Of a stretch of DNA of 64,000 nucleotides, positions 44,944 through 53,464 are shown in pieces. The translations under genes and the position numbers were made by a program. Origin of the DNA: Ga0077555 sp050250755 (GTDB lineage: Bacteria; Pseudomonadota; Alphaproteobacteria; Rhizobiales; Hyphomicrobiaceae); the NCBI GenBank assembly GCA_050250755.1, contig JBFWOB010000018.1, forward strand, positions 1 through 64,000, written 5' to 3'. The notes under the pieces were generated by a model. It did no database searches, was not told the origin of the DNA, and saw only the letters and a list, made by a program, of their open reading frames with translations. How positions within the stretch are numbered: the stretch's first letter is position 1; every line of letters begins with the position of its first letter.

Positions 44944-45504
44944 TCAGTCCGCGAGCGGTCGGAAGCGTTCCCGGGCAAGCCGCGTGCGGATCAGCGGCAA
45001 CTCCTTGCCGTGTGGCCGGCACATTCTCATGACCGTATCGACCGCCTCGAAGCCGAGCTTCTCCTGCACGCGAAGCGAGGCGGCGTTGCCGTCGAACACA
45101 CCCGACGGGATGGAAGCGGTTTCCGACACATCGAAAGCGTATGAAATCAGTGCGGATGCCGCTTCAGTTGCATAGCCGTGGCCCCAATAGGGTTCGCCCA
45201 GCCAGTAGCCGAGCTGAGTCTCGTGATGCAGCGCCTCACCCGACGCCGGAGCACGACCATATTCGATCAGCCCGATCTGCGTCCCCTCGCGGCAGATCGC
45301 AAACACCGGAAATCGAGACGATTTGCGCGGAGCTGCGATCGTCCCCAGGAAATGCTCCATGTCGGCCATTGTGTACGGCCACGGCACGACGCCCAGCCAT
45401 TGCGCTACCGCCCAGTTGTTGATCAGAGGGAAAAGTGCGTCTGCATCAGAAAGGGCGACGGGCCGAAGCGTGAGGCGATGGGTCTCAAGTCGAACCTCGG
45501 GCAT
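44944..45504 (-). CDS. GNAT family N-acetyltransferase (RimJ-like)
   Basis: This 186-residue GNAT protein opens RLETHRLTLRPVALSDADALFPLIN, with the acetyl-CoA pocket in LGYWLGEPYWGHGYATEAASALISYAF (Q/R-x-x-G-x-A type motif A) and motif B in VFDGNAASLRVQEKLGFEAV. The pattern matches RimJ/RimL-type acetyltransferases that modify ribosomal protein N termini or small amines; the substrate here is unknown. GGAG lies eight bases before the ATG at 45504; a longer frame has no ribosome site. It lies between dnaE and lolD, on the same strand. Confidence 0.85.
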   Translation of the reverse strand: MPEVRLETHRLTLRPVALSDADALFPLINNWAVAQWLGVVPWPYTMADMEHFLGTIAAPRKSSRFPVFAICREGTQIGLIEYGRAPASGEALHHETQLGYWLGEPYWGHGYATEAASALISYAFDVSETASIPSGVFDGNAASLRVQEKLGFEAVDTVMRMCRPHGKELPLIRTRLARERFRPLAD

Positions 45505-45538
45505 ATTCTGGTCTCCAATGGGAGCCCGGGCAGGTTCG

Positions 45539-46252
45539 TCAGAGACTCGCCGGGGCGAGTTCCACCAGCTTGCCCGCCTCCATGCGCAGCACCCGGTGCA
45601 TACGCCGCGCGAGATCCATGTTGTGCGTCGCAATGAGTGCTGCAACGCCCGTGCGCTCAATCAGGCCGACAAATTCGTGAAAGACATGCTCCGACGTCGA
45701 TGGGTCGAGATTGCCTGTCGGCTCGTCGGCGAAAAGTAGGCGTGGCGCATTCGCGAGCGCGCGGGCGATGGCGGTTCGCTGCTGCTCGCCTCCCGACAGC
45801 TCGGCCGGCCGATGCTCTAGTCGCTCGGCGAGCCCCAGCCCTGTGAGAAGCTCGGTCGCCCGGGCGCGCGCCTCGTGGTTGCGCCTGCCCTGAATAAGCT
45901 GCGGCAACATCACGTTCTCGACCGCGGAGAACTCCGGCAGCAACTGGTGGAACTGATAGACGAAGCCCATCTCGCCGCGCCGGACTCGCGTTCGTGCCGC
46001 GTCGTCCATCTGCGAGCAGTCGCGGCCGTTGACGAGCACCTGGCCGCTATCCGGAGTCTCGAGCAGACCCGTTATGTGCAGCAAGGTGGACTTGCCGGCA
46101 CCGGACGGCCCGACCAGGGCGACGGCCTGTCCGGGCATGAGGGTCGCGTTCGCACCATCGAGAACATGGATCGCACGCGCACCCTGATGAAACGAGCGCC
46201 TGAGCTCGACAAGCTCCAGAACGGGCACCGCGGTTTGAAAGCTGTCCTGCAC
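45539..46252 (-). CDS. lolD: Lipoprotein-releasing ABC transporter ATP-binding protein (LolD)
   Basis: The protein has 237 residues and Walker A GPSGAGKST, a Q-loop in YQFHQLLPEFSAVENVMLPQL, signature LSGGEQQR and Walker B LLFADEPTGNLD. It powers release of outer-membrane lipoproteins from the inner membrane to LolA, in a complex with the membrane subunit encoded just upstream. GTG at 46252 was chosen because GAGGTGGGCC stands before it and the lolC stop lies nine bases away; longer frames overlap lolC. Confidence 0.92.
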   Translation of the reverse strand: MQDSFQTAVPVLELVELRRSFHQGARAIHVLDGANATLMPGQAVALVGPSGAGKSTLLHITGLLETPDSGQVLVNGRDCSQMDDAARTRVRRGEMGFVYQFHQLLPEFSAVENVMLPQLIQGRRNHEARARATELLTGLGLAERLEHRPAELSGGEQQRTAIARALANAPRLLFADEPTGNLDPSTSEHVFHEFVGLIERTGVAALIATHNMDLARRMHRVLRMEAGKLVELAPASL

Positions 46253-46260
46253 GGCCCACC

Positions 46261-47577
46261 TCACTCGTAGCGAAGTGCTTCGACCGGATCGAGACGCGAC
46301 GCGCGCCACGAGGGATAGAGGGTCGCCAGCACTGAGAGGACCAGGGCCATAGCAACGATCCATGCCGTTTCTATTGCATCGATCCGCGCCGGCAGCCGCG
46401 TCAGGTAGTAGACCTGCGGGTCCATCAGCTTTGTGCCGAGCAGGCTCTGCAGGCCCTGTCGGATTGTTTCGATATTCGAGCAGACCGCTATACCAAGAAT
46501 GAGCCCCGCGATGGTTCCCACCACGCCGATCGAGGCGCCGGTGATCAGGAACACGCGCATGATCGCGCCCTTGGTTGCTCCCATGGTGCGGAGAATGGCA
46601 ATGTCGCGGCTCTTCTCCTTCACCAGCATCATGATGCCCGAGATGATGTTCAACGCCGCAACGAGAACGATCAGCGACAGGATGATGAACATCACGTTGC
46701 GCTCGACCTCGAGCACGGTGAAGAACGTCTCGTTGCGTTTTCGCCAGTCGGTGAGGTGGAGTGTCGGCCCGGCCGCGAGGCGCAGCGGGCCAATGACATT
46801 GTCGACATTATCCGGGCTATCGACGATCACCTCGAGCACATCGACCTCGGCGCCACGCGAGAAATAGCGCTGCGCCTCGGCCAGTGGCATGAACACCATG
46901 GTCTTGTCGTATTCCGACATGCCAAGCTCGAAAACTGCGGATACGAGGTAGCGTTTGATGCGCGGCGCCGTGCCGAACGGCGTCGACGCTCCCTTCGGGG
47001 CGACAAGCGAGATGCTGTCCCCAACATTCACACCAAGAGCGTTGGCGAGCCGCGTACCGAGCGCCACACCTTCTTGCTGATCGAAGCCCTTGAGCGTGCC
47101 GAAGCGGACATTGCCGGATACGAGTGGGAGTTTGTCGAGACTGGCTTCCGAAAGGCCCCTGACCAATGCGCCGAGCGTATTCGTCGGCGTCGAGATCATG
47201 GCCTGCCCTTCGACCAGAGGCATCACCGCCTTGATGCCGGTCACGCTGCGCAAGCGCGCCGCGGCCTGATCGTAATCGTCGAACGGCGCCTGGATCTTAT
47301 GGACGATGACGTGCCCGTTGATGCCGAGGATCTTCTGGAAGAGCTCGTGTCGAAAACCGTTCATGACGGCCATGACGATGATGAGCGTCGCGACGCCGAG
47401 CATGATCCCGATAAACGAGATTCCGGCGATCACGGAGATGAAACCTTCCTTTCGGCGAGCGCGCAGATAACGCTTTGCGAGCATCCACTCGAAAGCCGCA
47501 AAGGGTGCCGTATCGATCGAGCGCGCAGCCGCAGCGGGCTCCTGCCCGAGGGCTGTGTCGGTCGCTGCGATGGCCAT
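46261..47577 (-). CDS. lolC: Lipoprotein-releasing ABC transporter permease (LolC/E family)
   Basis: This 438-residue protein has four membrane segments in the MacB/FtsX topology: one after FISVIAGISFIGIMLGVATLIIVMAVMNGFRHELFQKILGINGH, then a periplasmic domain (about 80-285), then three in the C-terminal half with GIMMLVKEKSRDIAILRTMGATKGAIMRVFLI. These blocks identify the Lol permease. As in most alphaproteobacteria a single LolC/E-type subunit probably homodimerises. GGAGGGGAACGGC precedes the ATG at 47577. It is 121 bases downstream of proS and runs directly into lolD. Confidence 0.94.
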   Translation of the reverse strand: MAIAATDTALGQEPAAAARSIDTAPFAAFEWMLAKRYLRARRKEGFISVIAGISFIGIMLGVATLIIVMAVMNGFRHELFQKILGINGHVIVHKIQAPFDDYDQAAARLRSVTGIKAVMPLVEGQAMISTPTNTLGALVRGLSEASLDKLPLVSGNVRFGTLKGFDQQEGVALGTRLANALGVNVGDSISLVAPKGASTPFGTAPRIKRYLVSAVFELGMSEYDKTMVFMPLAEAQRYFSRGAEVDVLEVIVDSPDNVDNVIGPLRLAAGPTLHLTDWRKRNETFFTVLEVERNVMFIILSLIVLVAALNIISGIMMLVKEKSRDIAILRTMGATKGAIMRVFLITGASIGVVGTIAGLILGIAVCSNIETIRQGLQSLLGTKLMDPQVYYLTRLPARIDAIETAWIVAMALVLSVLATLYPSWRASRLDPVEALRYE

Positions 47578-47698
47578 GCCGTTCCCCTCCAACTGACCGG
47601 ACCAGCGCCCGTCTCGCGCGACAAACCGCGCGGCATGGGGCCGGTGAGCCGGCGGACCGAGCGCCCCCGCACCCAGTTACGAAGTCCGCCGCCGGCTC

Positions 47699-49048
47699 CT
47701 AAGCCAAGTTGCGTCCTGCCTTCACGTCGTCGATCAGTGCCGTCAGGGCAGCGCCGGGCGCGAGCGTGCGCCGGGCGCCATCGCGACGCGTCTTGATTTC
47801 CACCTCGCCAGCCTTCACGCCCTTCGGACCGACGATGAGCTGATAGGGGCAACCAATCAGGTCCATGGTCGCAAACTTTGCACCCGGGCGGTCGTCGCTG
47901 TCGTCGACCAACACTTCGATTCCGGCTGCTTCGAGGCCACGCTCCAACTCGTCCACAACCCGATCGGTGTCCGCATCGCCCGGTTTCAAGTTTACCAGCG
48001 CCACCTCGAAGGGCGCGACCGAGACGGGCCACACAATGCCATTCTTGTCGTGGCTTGCCTCGATGATCGCTGCGACCACCCGCGTCGGACCTATACCGTA
48101 AGAGCCCATATGCACTGTGACGGGCTTGCCGTCCGCGCCTTGCACAACTGCGCGCATCGGCTCGGAATACTTGGTGCCGAAGTAGAATATGTGACCGACC
48201 TCGATGCCGCGCGCAGAGACCTGGGCGTCGCTGGACAACGAACCGTAGGTCGCCTTATCGTGCATCTCGGAGGTTGCGGCGTAGAGCGACGTCCAGCGAT
48301 CCACGGTTGCCTGTACGCCACCGACATCGTCGAAATTGGTATCGGCGGGCGGCACTGCGAAGGACAGGTAATCCTTGTGGCAGAAAACCTCGCTCTCGCC
48401 GGTGTCCGCCAGGATGATGAACTCGTGCGAGAGATCGCCACCGATCGGTCCTGTATCCGCGCGCATGGGGATCGACTTCAAGCCGAACCGTGCGAAGGTC
48501 CGCAGATAGGCAACGAACATCTTGTTATACGCGTGCCGCGCGTCTTCCTTGGTGAGATCAAACGAATAGGCGTCCTTCATCAGGAACTCGCGGCTGCGCA
48601 TCACCCCGAAGCGGGGGCGCACCTCGTCCCGAAACTTCCACTGGATGTGGTAGAGATTCAGCGGCAGATCCCGGTAGCTCTTGGCGTAGGTGCGGAAGAT
48701 CTCTGTGATCATTTCCTCGTTCGTAGGGCCGAACAGCATCTCGCGCTCGTGCCGATCCTGGATCCGCAGCATCTCCTTGCCATAGGCGTCATAGCGACCC
48801 GACTCGCGCCATAGATCGGCGGATTGGATCGTCGGCATCAGAAGCTCGATCGCGCCGGAGCGGTTTTGCTCCTCGCGGATGATCTGATTGACCTTGTTGA
48901 GCACCCTGAGCCCGAGCGGCAGCCACGCGTAGATGCCGGCGCTCTCCTGGCGGATCAACCCAGCGCGCAGCATCAATTGATGGGAAACGATTTCCGCCTC
49001 TTTGGGCGTCTCCTTCAGAACAGGCAAGAAATAGCGACTGAGGCGCAT
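47699..49048 (-). CDS. proS: Prolyl-tRNA synthetase (short alphaproteobacterial type)
   Basis: This 449-residue class II synthetase starts MRLSRYFLPVLKETPKEAEIVSHQLMLRAGLIRQ. It has motif 2 in YHIQWKFRDEVRPRFGVMRSREFLMKDAYSF and motif 3 in VTVHMGSYGIGPTRVVAAIIE, followed by the anticodon-binding domain. At this length it lacks the YbaK-like editing insert of the E. coli enzyme (572 residues), typical for the order. Proofreading of Ala-tRNA-Pro would then need a free-standing factor. It belongs to the proS-lolC-lolD-dnaE block, and tRNA-Pro(UGG) is elsewhere in this window. Confidence 0.97.
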   Translation of the reverse strand: MRLSRYFLPVLKETPKEAEIVSHQLMLRAGLIRQESAGIYAWLPLGLRVLNKVNQIIREEQNRSGAIELLMPTIQSADLWRESGRYDAYGKEMLRIQDRHEREMLFGPTNEEMITEIFRTYAKSYRDLPLNLYHIQWKFRDEVRPRFGVMRSREFLMKDAYSFDLTKEDARHAYNKMFVAYLRTFARFGLKSIPMRADTGPIGGDLSHEFIILADTGESEVFCHKDYLSFAVPPADTNFDDVGGVQATVDRWTSLYAATSEMHDKATYGSLSSDAQVSARGIEVGHIFYFGTKYSEPMRAVVQGADGKPVTVHMGSYGIGPTRVVAAIIEASHDKNGIVWPVSVAPFEVALVNLKPGDADTDRVVDELERGLEAAGIEVLVDDSDDRPGAKFATMDLIGCPYQLIVGPKGVKAGEVEIKTRRDGARRTLAPGAALTALIDDVKAGRNLA

Positions 49049-49542
49049 GGGCGGAAATGATCCTTGTCGAAGGGCGTGCGCATATTCGGCGAAACGCGCG
49101 CTAACCCGAACGGTCCCTCACAGATACCCCGATCGGCATCACGTCGCCCGCGGCTAATAGCCATTTCCCCGTTTCATGGCAACGATACCGCAGCGGCGAA
49201 CCTTACGGGCATGTCATGCTCAAAGGGCAAGTCAATTTGTCACGGAATTGTGCTGACAAGCCGCGTTGCGTTCGCTAACGTGCGACCCGTTGCACAGAAA
49301 AGGGGTCCGCTCCGATCATTATTCGGTAAGCAGCCCGGGTCTGGGGAGACCATGCGCTCCTGTTCCAACTCTGCGGAGTTGGGCCACGAGCGTTGTTTAT
49401 ATGGGTCAGTGATCTCCGATTCAACGGAGCAGTGGCTCGGAATACAACGATAACAGATAATTCCGTACTTCGTTTTCGGGGCAGGCTTGGCGGCCAGCCC
49501 CGGTTGTTTTTCAAAGCGCCGACGTGAGTAGGCCTGTGGTCG
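49049..49542. other. Intergenic region between DUF1467 gene and proS (494 bases)
   Basis: No convincing gene was found; short open frames in it lack ribosome sites and recognisable motifs. Both flanking genes read on the minus strand, so the proS promoter must lie in the part next to 49048. In many Hyphomicrobiales DUF1467 and proS are adjacent with less space; no cause for the extra length was identified. Confidence 0.5.
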
Positions 49543-49788
49543 TCACGACCCTTCGAAATCTATGATTCCCCAGTGCATGACCGCCCATAGGGCGAGGAAA
49601 ACGATGGTCGCCGCGATCGTCGTGATGCCGACGACGCGCAGCAGACGAAAATTTGTAGGCGCACTCTCCGGCGTTCCCGGAACGACATCACCGGCTTCGC
49701 CCTGGGTCACGACCCCGAACGGCAGTACCGCGAAAAGCACCACCCACCAGATGATGAAATAGACGGCGACAAGGAACGTGATGTTCAT
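49543..49788 (-). CDS. DUF1467 family membrane protein
   Basis: This 81-residue protein has two membrane segments, ITFLVAVYFIIWWVVLFAVLPFGV (3-26) and LLRVVGITTIAATIVFLALWAVMHWG (about 49-74). Between them is the family loop VTQGEAGDVVPGTPESAPTNFRLL. DUF1467 proteins are small, alphaproteobacterial and of unknown function, usually encoded next to proS, as here. GGAGG lies seven bases before the ATG at 49788. Confidence 0.9.
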   Translation of the reverse strand: MNITFLVAVYFIIWWVVLFAVLPFGVVTQGEAGDVVPGTPESAPTNFRLLRVVGITTIAATIVFLALWAVMHWGIIDFEGS

Positions 49789-49963
49789 GGGCGACCTCCG
49801 CGCGTCGCTCTTAGCAGGCCAGACCCGACCTGTCTCGTGACGCGCCTGTACCCACGCTTGCGCACGTGTCACGCATTGCGCCCTCGGTTTTGCTGGCGCT
49901 GACACCCCGATGTCACCCCGCCTCCGTTCACGAACACGTGATTCGATACGATTCGATCCGCAT

Positions 49964-49992
49964 TTGACTTCATAATTGAACGATGTTTATAT
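49964..49992 (+). promoter_or_regulatory. Sigma-70-like promoter of a small transcript
   Basis: TTGACT (49964-49969) and TTATAT (49987-49992) are separated by 17 bases in an AT-rich stretch unusual for this GC-rich chromosome. An overlapping TATATT (49988-49993) with an 18-base spacer is an alternative -10. Transcription would start near 50000, ahead of the 44-codon ORF. Confidence 0.6.
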
Positions 49993-50060
49993 TTATTTGC
50001 CGAACACAGAAACAAAACTGCCCGGCACCGGCGAGCAATCAGCGATCTCGGAGACTTCTC

Positions 50061-50195
50061 ATGGCGACGATCCTTGCCTCGATTATGGCCCTCGGGCTCT
50101 TCGCCTGCGCGGCATCGGCATCCAACATGACCTTTGCACGGGAGACGCCTCGGCAATGGGCGCTACGCCTCACCCCGCGATCACTCTCACGTTGA
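50061..50195 (+). CDS. Possible small exported protein or lipoprotein (44 residues)
   Basis: ATG at 50061 has GGAG seven bases upstream. The product begins MATILASIMALGLFACAASA, a hydrophobic signal-like stretch, followed by a basic mature part, SNMTFARETPRQWALRLTPR. LFAC resembles but does not match a lipobox; cleavage after ASA is also possible. There are no positive charges before the hydrophobic part, which is unusual for a Sec signal. The flanking promoter and terminator make a real transcript plausible. It could also be an RNA whose ORF is incidental. The family is unknown to me. Confidence 0.45.
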   Translation: MATILASIMALGLFACAASASNMTFARETPRQWALRLTPRSLSR

Positions 50196-50305
50196 GATCA
50201 CTCATCAATAATCAGGAACATTGGAATACTTCGGCCGACACGGTGATCCTCCGGTGTCGGTCACATACTGCCTGACGTATATTCACGACGCATATTCCAG
50301 CATTG

Positions 50306-50336
50306 GGGTCCTCGGCTTAGCGGCCGGGGACCCTTT
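50306..50336 (+). terminator. Terminator-like hairpin of the small transcript
   Basis: GGGTCC and GGACCC pair, with inner CGGC/GCCG, around TTAGCG, followed by TTT. It lies 110 bases after the 44-codon ORF. It is oriented for the plus strand, since no T-run follows on the minus side. Confidence 0.6.
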
Positions 50337-50360
50337 GCCGTCTGCTATCGGGCAGATGTT

Positions 50361-52244
50361 TCAGTCCCTAAAGCGAGGCCGCTGAATTGGCTTCGGGGCC
50401 GCTAGGTGCCCCGCCGGACGGCTGATCGGCCGAAGCGACGCCTCGATGCGGCCGCCTTCGGTCCTCTGTCGGCGCAGCTTCCAATTCGCCTCGCGGGTCT
50501 TGTGCGCCGCCTTTTTCTGCACCTTGGGTCCTTGGCCACCCTCAGCGGCTCTGAAGTCCTCGGCCGCCTTTACGTCCGCCAAACGACGAGCGTCCGCGGC
50601 TTTCATCCGGGCGATCCGGGCCGCCTCTTTAGCCTCGACTTCTCGGGTTGCGTCGGCCTTGCTGAGCTTCTCAGCTTGACGGGCCGCTTCCACCGCCCTC
50701 GCTTCCGCCATTCGCGCTGCTTCTGCGGCCTTGCGCTGTTCCTCGGCCTTACGGATCGCCTCGGCCGCCTTTGCTTCTGCGATCCGTGCAGCTTCTGCGG
50801 CCTTGCGCTGCTCCTCGGCTTTTCGTTCTTCCGTTGCTTTGCGGGTGACCTCGGCCCGTCGAGCTTCCTCTGCCGCCAGCGCTTCGGCGAGACGTGCCGC
50901 TTCGGCCGCTCTCAGCCGTTCCTCGGCTATTCGTTGCTCCTGGGCTTTTCGCGCCGTCTCGGCCTTGCGGGCATCCTCGGCCGCCTTCGCTTGTGCGATG
51001 TGTGCGGCTTCGGCCGCCTTGCGCTGTTCTTCGGCTTTTTGCTCCTCCGCCGCTTGACGGGCCGCCTCGGCTCGTCGCGCGACCTCTGCCGCCAGCGCTT
51101 CGGCGAGACGTGCCGCTTCGGCCGCTCTCAGCCGTTCCTCGGCTATTCGCTGCTCCTGGGCTTTTCGCTCTACCTCCATCTGACGGGCGTGCTCGGCCGC
51201 TTTCGCTTCTGCGATGCGTGCGGCTTCTGCGGCCCGACGTTCCTCTTCGGCCCTTCGCTTTGCCTGTGCCGTTCGAGCCGCCTCCGCTTGCCGGGCGGCT
51301 TCAGCAATCTTGGCTTCGGTCGCCTTTCGCTCCATCTCCGCCTTGCGGATCATCTCGTCGCGACGCGCTTCTTCCGGGCTAAGGATTCCTATTCGCCGAT
51401 CGCGCGACGACGTGGGCATAGTGGCACCGGCATGATCTCCAGCTTTGGAGCTCGGTGCGCTGTCCAATCCGGTCTTCGCGGCCGCACCGTATGAGGCTGC
51501 CACGCCATCTCCAGCTGCGCTCGGCTCCATTTTGGGCTTGGCGCCAGGCATTTGCGCTATATCCGGCTCGGGCACAGGCATTTCGCGCTGTGACGGCGCA
51601 GCGAGCTTGCCGACAACTTCGTCTCGAAACAGACGATAGCCTCGATTGAGCCAGCCGAGGACGCCCGCCCCATCGGAATCGACCGTTGTGCTCGGTGCAT
51701 CCGTTGTGTCGGATCGTCCTTCGTCGGCCGGACGCTCAAGATCTGGCACGGTGTCGTGGGGACCCGCCCGGGGGGCTTCGGGAGTTATCTCTGTGACAGT
51801 TTCTCCAGACCGTGCACCTTTCAAAAACAACTCCCGCTCTGCGGCAAACTTGCGAGCCGCGTCGACGACGGGGTTCGGCACGGTGGGCTGCGAAAGGCGC
51901 TCCATCACCGCATCGTAATTGCGCTGCGTGCGCGCCAGCCAGTCGCTCGCACTTTCGATCGCGCGAGGCGACCGATCGCGGACGGGGAGGTCGGTGGTCG
52001 GTCTAGGATGGACTTTCGTTCCATTCGGGCTCTCGCCGAGCAGAAAGCGGTCGAAGGCTTGGCTTGCCTCCTGAGCGAGACGCTCGGCGCGGTCTTGAGC
52101 AGAACCTGGCGCTGTCGGAGCGATTTGCGGCGACGGTTCCGAAAGCACAGGCGTCGCCATAAGCACAAACGTGAGCAACCCGACAATTAGCCACGTCGCG
52201 CTGTCGCCCGCCTTCGCCGATACGGTCGGCCAAGTCTCGTTCAT
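50361..52244 (-). CDS. TolA-like coiled-coil protein with Ala/Glu/Arg-rich repeats
   Basis: The protein has 627 residues. The N terminus has a hydrophobic segment (TWLIVGLLTFVLMATPVLSE, about 18-37), which may be a signal anchor or cleaved signal. Residues 38-290 are Pro/Ser/Ala-rich without clear motifs. Residues about 295-575 form one long Ala/Glu/Arg/Lys-rich coiled coil of the TolA kind, with a near-identical 72-residue repeat (DNA copies at 50871 and 51087). A basic C terminus follows. There is no TolA-type C-terminal domain, so it is not a classical TolA. No tol-pal genes are nearby. A periplasmic or envelope-spanning rod is a reasonable inference. Confidence 0.75.
   Translation of the reverse strand: MNETWPTVSAKAGDSATWLIVGLLTFVLMATPVLSEPSPQIAPTAPGSAQDRAERLAQEASQAFDRFLLGESPNGTKVHPRPTTDLPVRDRSPRAIESASDWLARTQRNYDAVMERLSQPTVPNPVVDAARKFAAERELFLKGARSGETVTEITPEAPRAGPHDTVPDLERPADEGRSDTTDAPSTTVDSDGAGVLGWLNRGYRLFRDEVVGKLAAPSQREMPVPEPDIAQMPGAKPKMEPSAAGDGVAASYGAAAKTGLDSAPSSKAGDHAGATMPTSSRDRRIGILSPEEARRDEMIRKAEMERKATEAKIAEAARQAEAARTAQAKRRAEEERRAAEAARIAEAKAAEHARQMEVERKAQEQRIAEERLRAAEAARLAEALAAEVARRAEAARQAAEEQKAEEQRKAAEAAHIAQAKAAEDARKAETARKAQEQRIAEERLRAAEAARLAEALAAEEARRAEVTRKATEERKAEEQRKAAEAARIAEAKAAEAIRKAEEQRKAAEAARMAEARAVEAARQAEKLSKADATREVEAKEAARIARMKAADARRLADVKAAEDFRAAEGGQGPKVQKKAAHKTREANWKLRRQRTEGGRIEASLRPISRPAGHLAAPKPIQRPRFRD
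50871..51168. repeat. Two near-identical 82-base blocks 216 bases apart within the coiled-coil gene
   Basis: Bases 50871-50952 and 51087-51168 differ at one position only (T/C). The offset of 216 bases is 72 codons, so the reading frame is kept. The region between is a diverged version of the same Ala/Glu-rich repeat. This looks like a recent in-frame tandem duplication within the coiled coil. Confidence 0.9.
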
Positions 52245-52672
52245 TCTTGCTGCCTTCCACGCGGCGACATCGCGACGCGCCGCGGCGCGCCATCACAGGG
52301 CCCGGCCCGTTTGGACCCAGCGGGGCCGGACCATAGCCAAATTCATAAGTTTGGAGTCAATACGAACGCTCGCCGTGGTTGACGACCATCCCGACGGCCA
52401 TGCTCGGCCGGGGCCCGTGGCTACTGCAGCGGCTGGCATCGAACCCTCCCAACGAACGCAACGCGACAGGGCGTTCGCGCGTTTCCAGAGGTCGCTCCCG
52501 AAGCTGATCGTGCCTTATTTCCTTGGTCGATGAGGGCTGCGCGGCCCGCCGAGCCGTGCGCGCCGAATGGAGGCTGAACCACCGTCGTAAAACCGCCGGA
52601 ACGAAAATGTGAATTAAGCGATCGCAGGAAATTCATTCCCGCTTATCGCGCTTTCGAGATAGATTCGACAGA
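52245..52672. other. Divergent intergenic region (428 bases)
   Basis: No gene was found. It separates the minus-strand coiled-coil gene from the plus-strand LOG gene. A perfect palindrome, CGCGCCGCGGCGCG, lies near 52275-52288 and could be an operator or hairpin, but it is GC-rich enough to arise by chance. Promoters for both genes must be here; none was assigned. Confidence 0.5.
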
Positions 52673-53335
52673 ATGCAAAATAGAAACGATGAAAATCCCA
52701 AACTGGGGCCTTCTGGTTCCAATTCCGTTAGAAAGCCCCTACCAGAGCGGAATGTTTGCGTCTTCTGCGGCTCGGGACCGGGTCGAAATCCGGCTTACGT
52801 GGAAGCGGCCCGAGCCTTCGGGACGGGCCTTGCCGAGAACGGTATCGGCCTTGTCTATGGTGGTGGCAGCCTCGGCCTGATGGGCGAGATTGCGCGCTCA
52901 GTCCTCCAGTCCGGCGGGTATGCCACCGGCATCATCCCGGAGTTCCTGACTGAAAAGGAGCACATGCTGCGCGACGTCGACGAATTGATCGTCACGCGCA
53001 ACATGCACGAGCGCAAACAGCGCATGTTCGAACGCTCGGATGCCTTCGTCGCGCTACCGGGCGGCATCGGCACGCTCGAAGAGCTCATCGAGCAGATGAC
53101 CTGGGCCCAGCTTGGGCAGCATGACAAGCCGGTCGTCATCGCCAACGTCTCGAACTTCTGGGCCCCCCTCAAGGGCTTGCTGGATCATATGCGCCAAGAA
53201 GCCTTCATTCGACCAGGCCTCGAGGTACGCATCTCGATCGTCGACGATATCGAGGATGTCATTCCGCTTCTCGCGGACGCGTTCTCACTGGGCACCGGAG
53301 ACGAAGGCAACGAAGGACTGATCGAGAAACTGTGA
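52673..53335 (+). CDS. LOG family protein (TIGR00730; cytokinin riboside 5'-monophosphate phosphoribohydrolase-like)
   Basis: The 220-residue Rossmann-like protein has the LOG signature PGGIGTLEE (129-137) and the preceding conserved MHERKQ (111-116), with VCVFCGSGPGRNPAYVEAA and LVYGGGSLGLMGEIA at the nucleotide pocket. Family members hydrolyse N6-modified or plain adenosine 5'-monophosphates to base and ribose phosphate; bacterial roles range from cytokinin release to nucleotide salvage. Residues 1-26 form an extension not typical for the family; a start further downstream is possible. It is convergent with the flavin reductase gene. Confidence 0.9.
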   Translation: MQNRNDENPKLGPSGSNSVRKPLPERNVCVFCGSGPGRNPAYVEAARAFGTGLAENGIGLVYGGGSLGLMGEIARSVLQSGGYATGIIPEFLTEKEHMLRDVDELIVTRNMHERKQRMFERSDAFVALPGGIGTLEELIEQMTWAQLGQHDKPVVIANVSNFWAPLKGLLDHMRQEAFIRPGLEVRISIVDDIEDVIPLLADAFSLGTGDEGNEGLIEKL

Positions 53336-53361
53336 AGGCGCCATCAGATCGGATACGACGT

Positions 53362-53450
53362 GTCGCCCAACCGCCGGGCGACGCATGGGTCAAGCAACCA
53401 TGCGACTGGCTGCGATTTACGAACGACGCGCGGCGTGATGTTGCCGCGCG
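53362..53450. other. Two hairpins in the LOG/flavin reductase convergent gap
   Basis: GTCGCCC/GGGCGAC (53362-53382) and CGCGCGGC/GCCGCGCG (53427-53450) are exact inverted repeats in the 129-base convergent gap. Neither has a T-run, so a role in termination is only possible. Confidence 0.45.
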
Positions 53451-53464
53451 CCTGATCGAGCTTA

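Larger units (their letters stand above)
49789..50360. other. Region holding a compact small-transcript unit (572 bases)
   Basis: There are no long genes. The plus strand carries, in order, a promoter-like element (49964-49992), a 44-codon ORF with a good ribosome site (50061-50195) and a terminator-like hairpin (50306-50336), listed separately. The part before 49960 holds only the leader of the DUF1467 gene. Confidence 0.6.

Noticed and set aside
50700..51350. Repeats resembling a CRISPR array
   Set aside because: The repeats are in frame, of unequal spacing, and encode the Ala/Glu-rich coiled coil. There are no uniform spacers and no cas genes.
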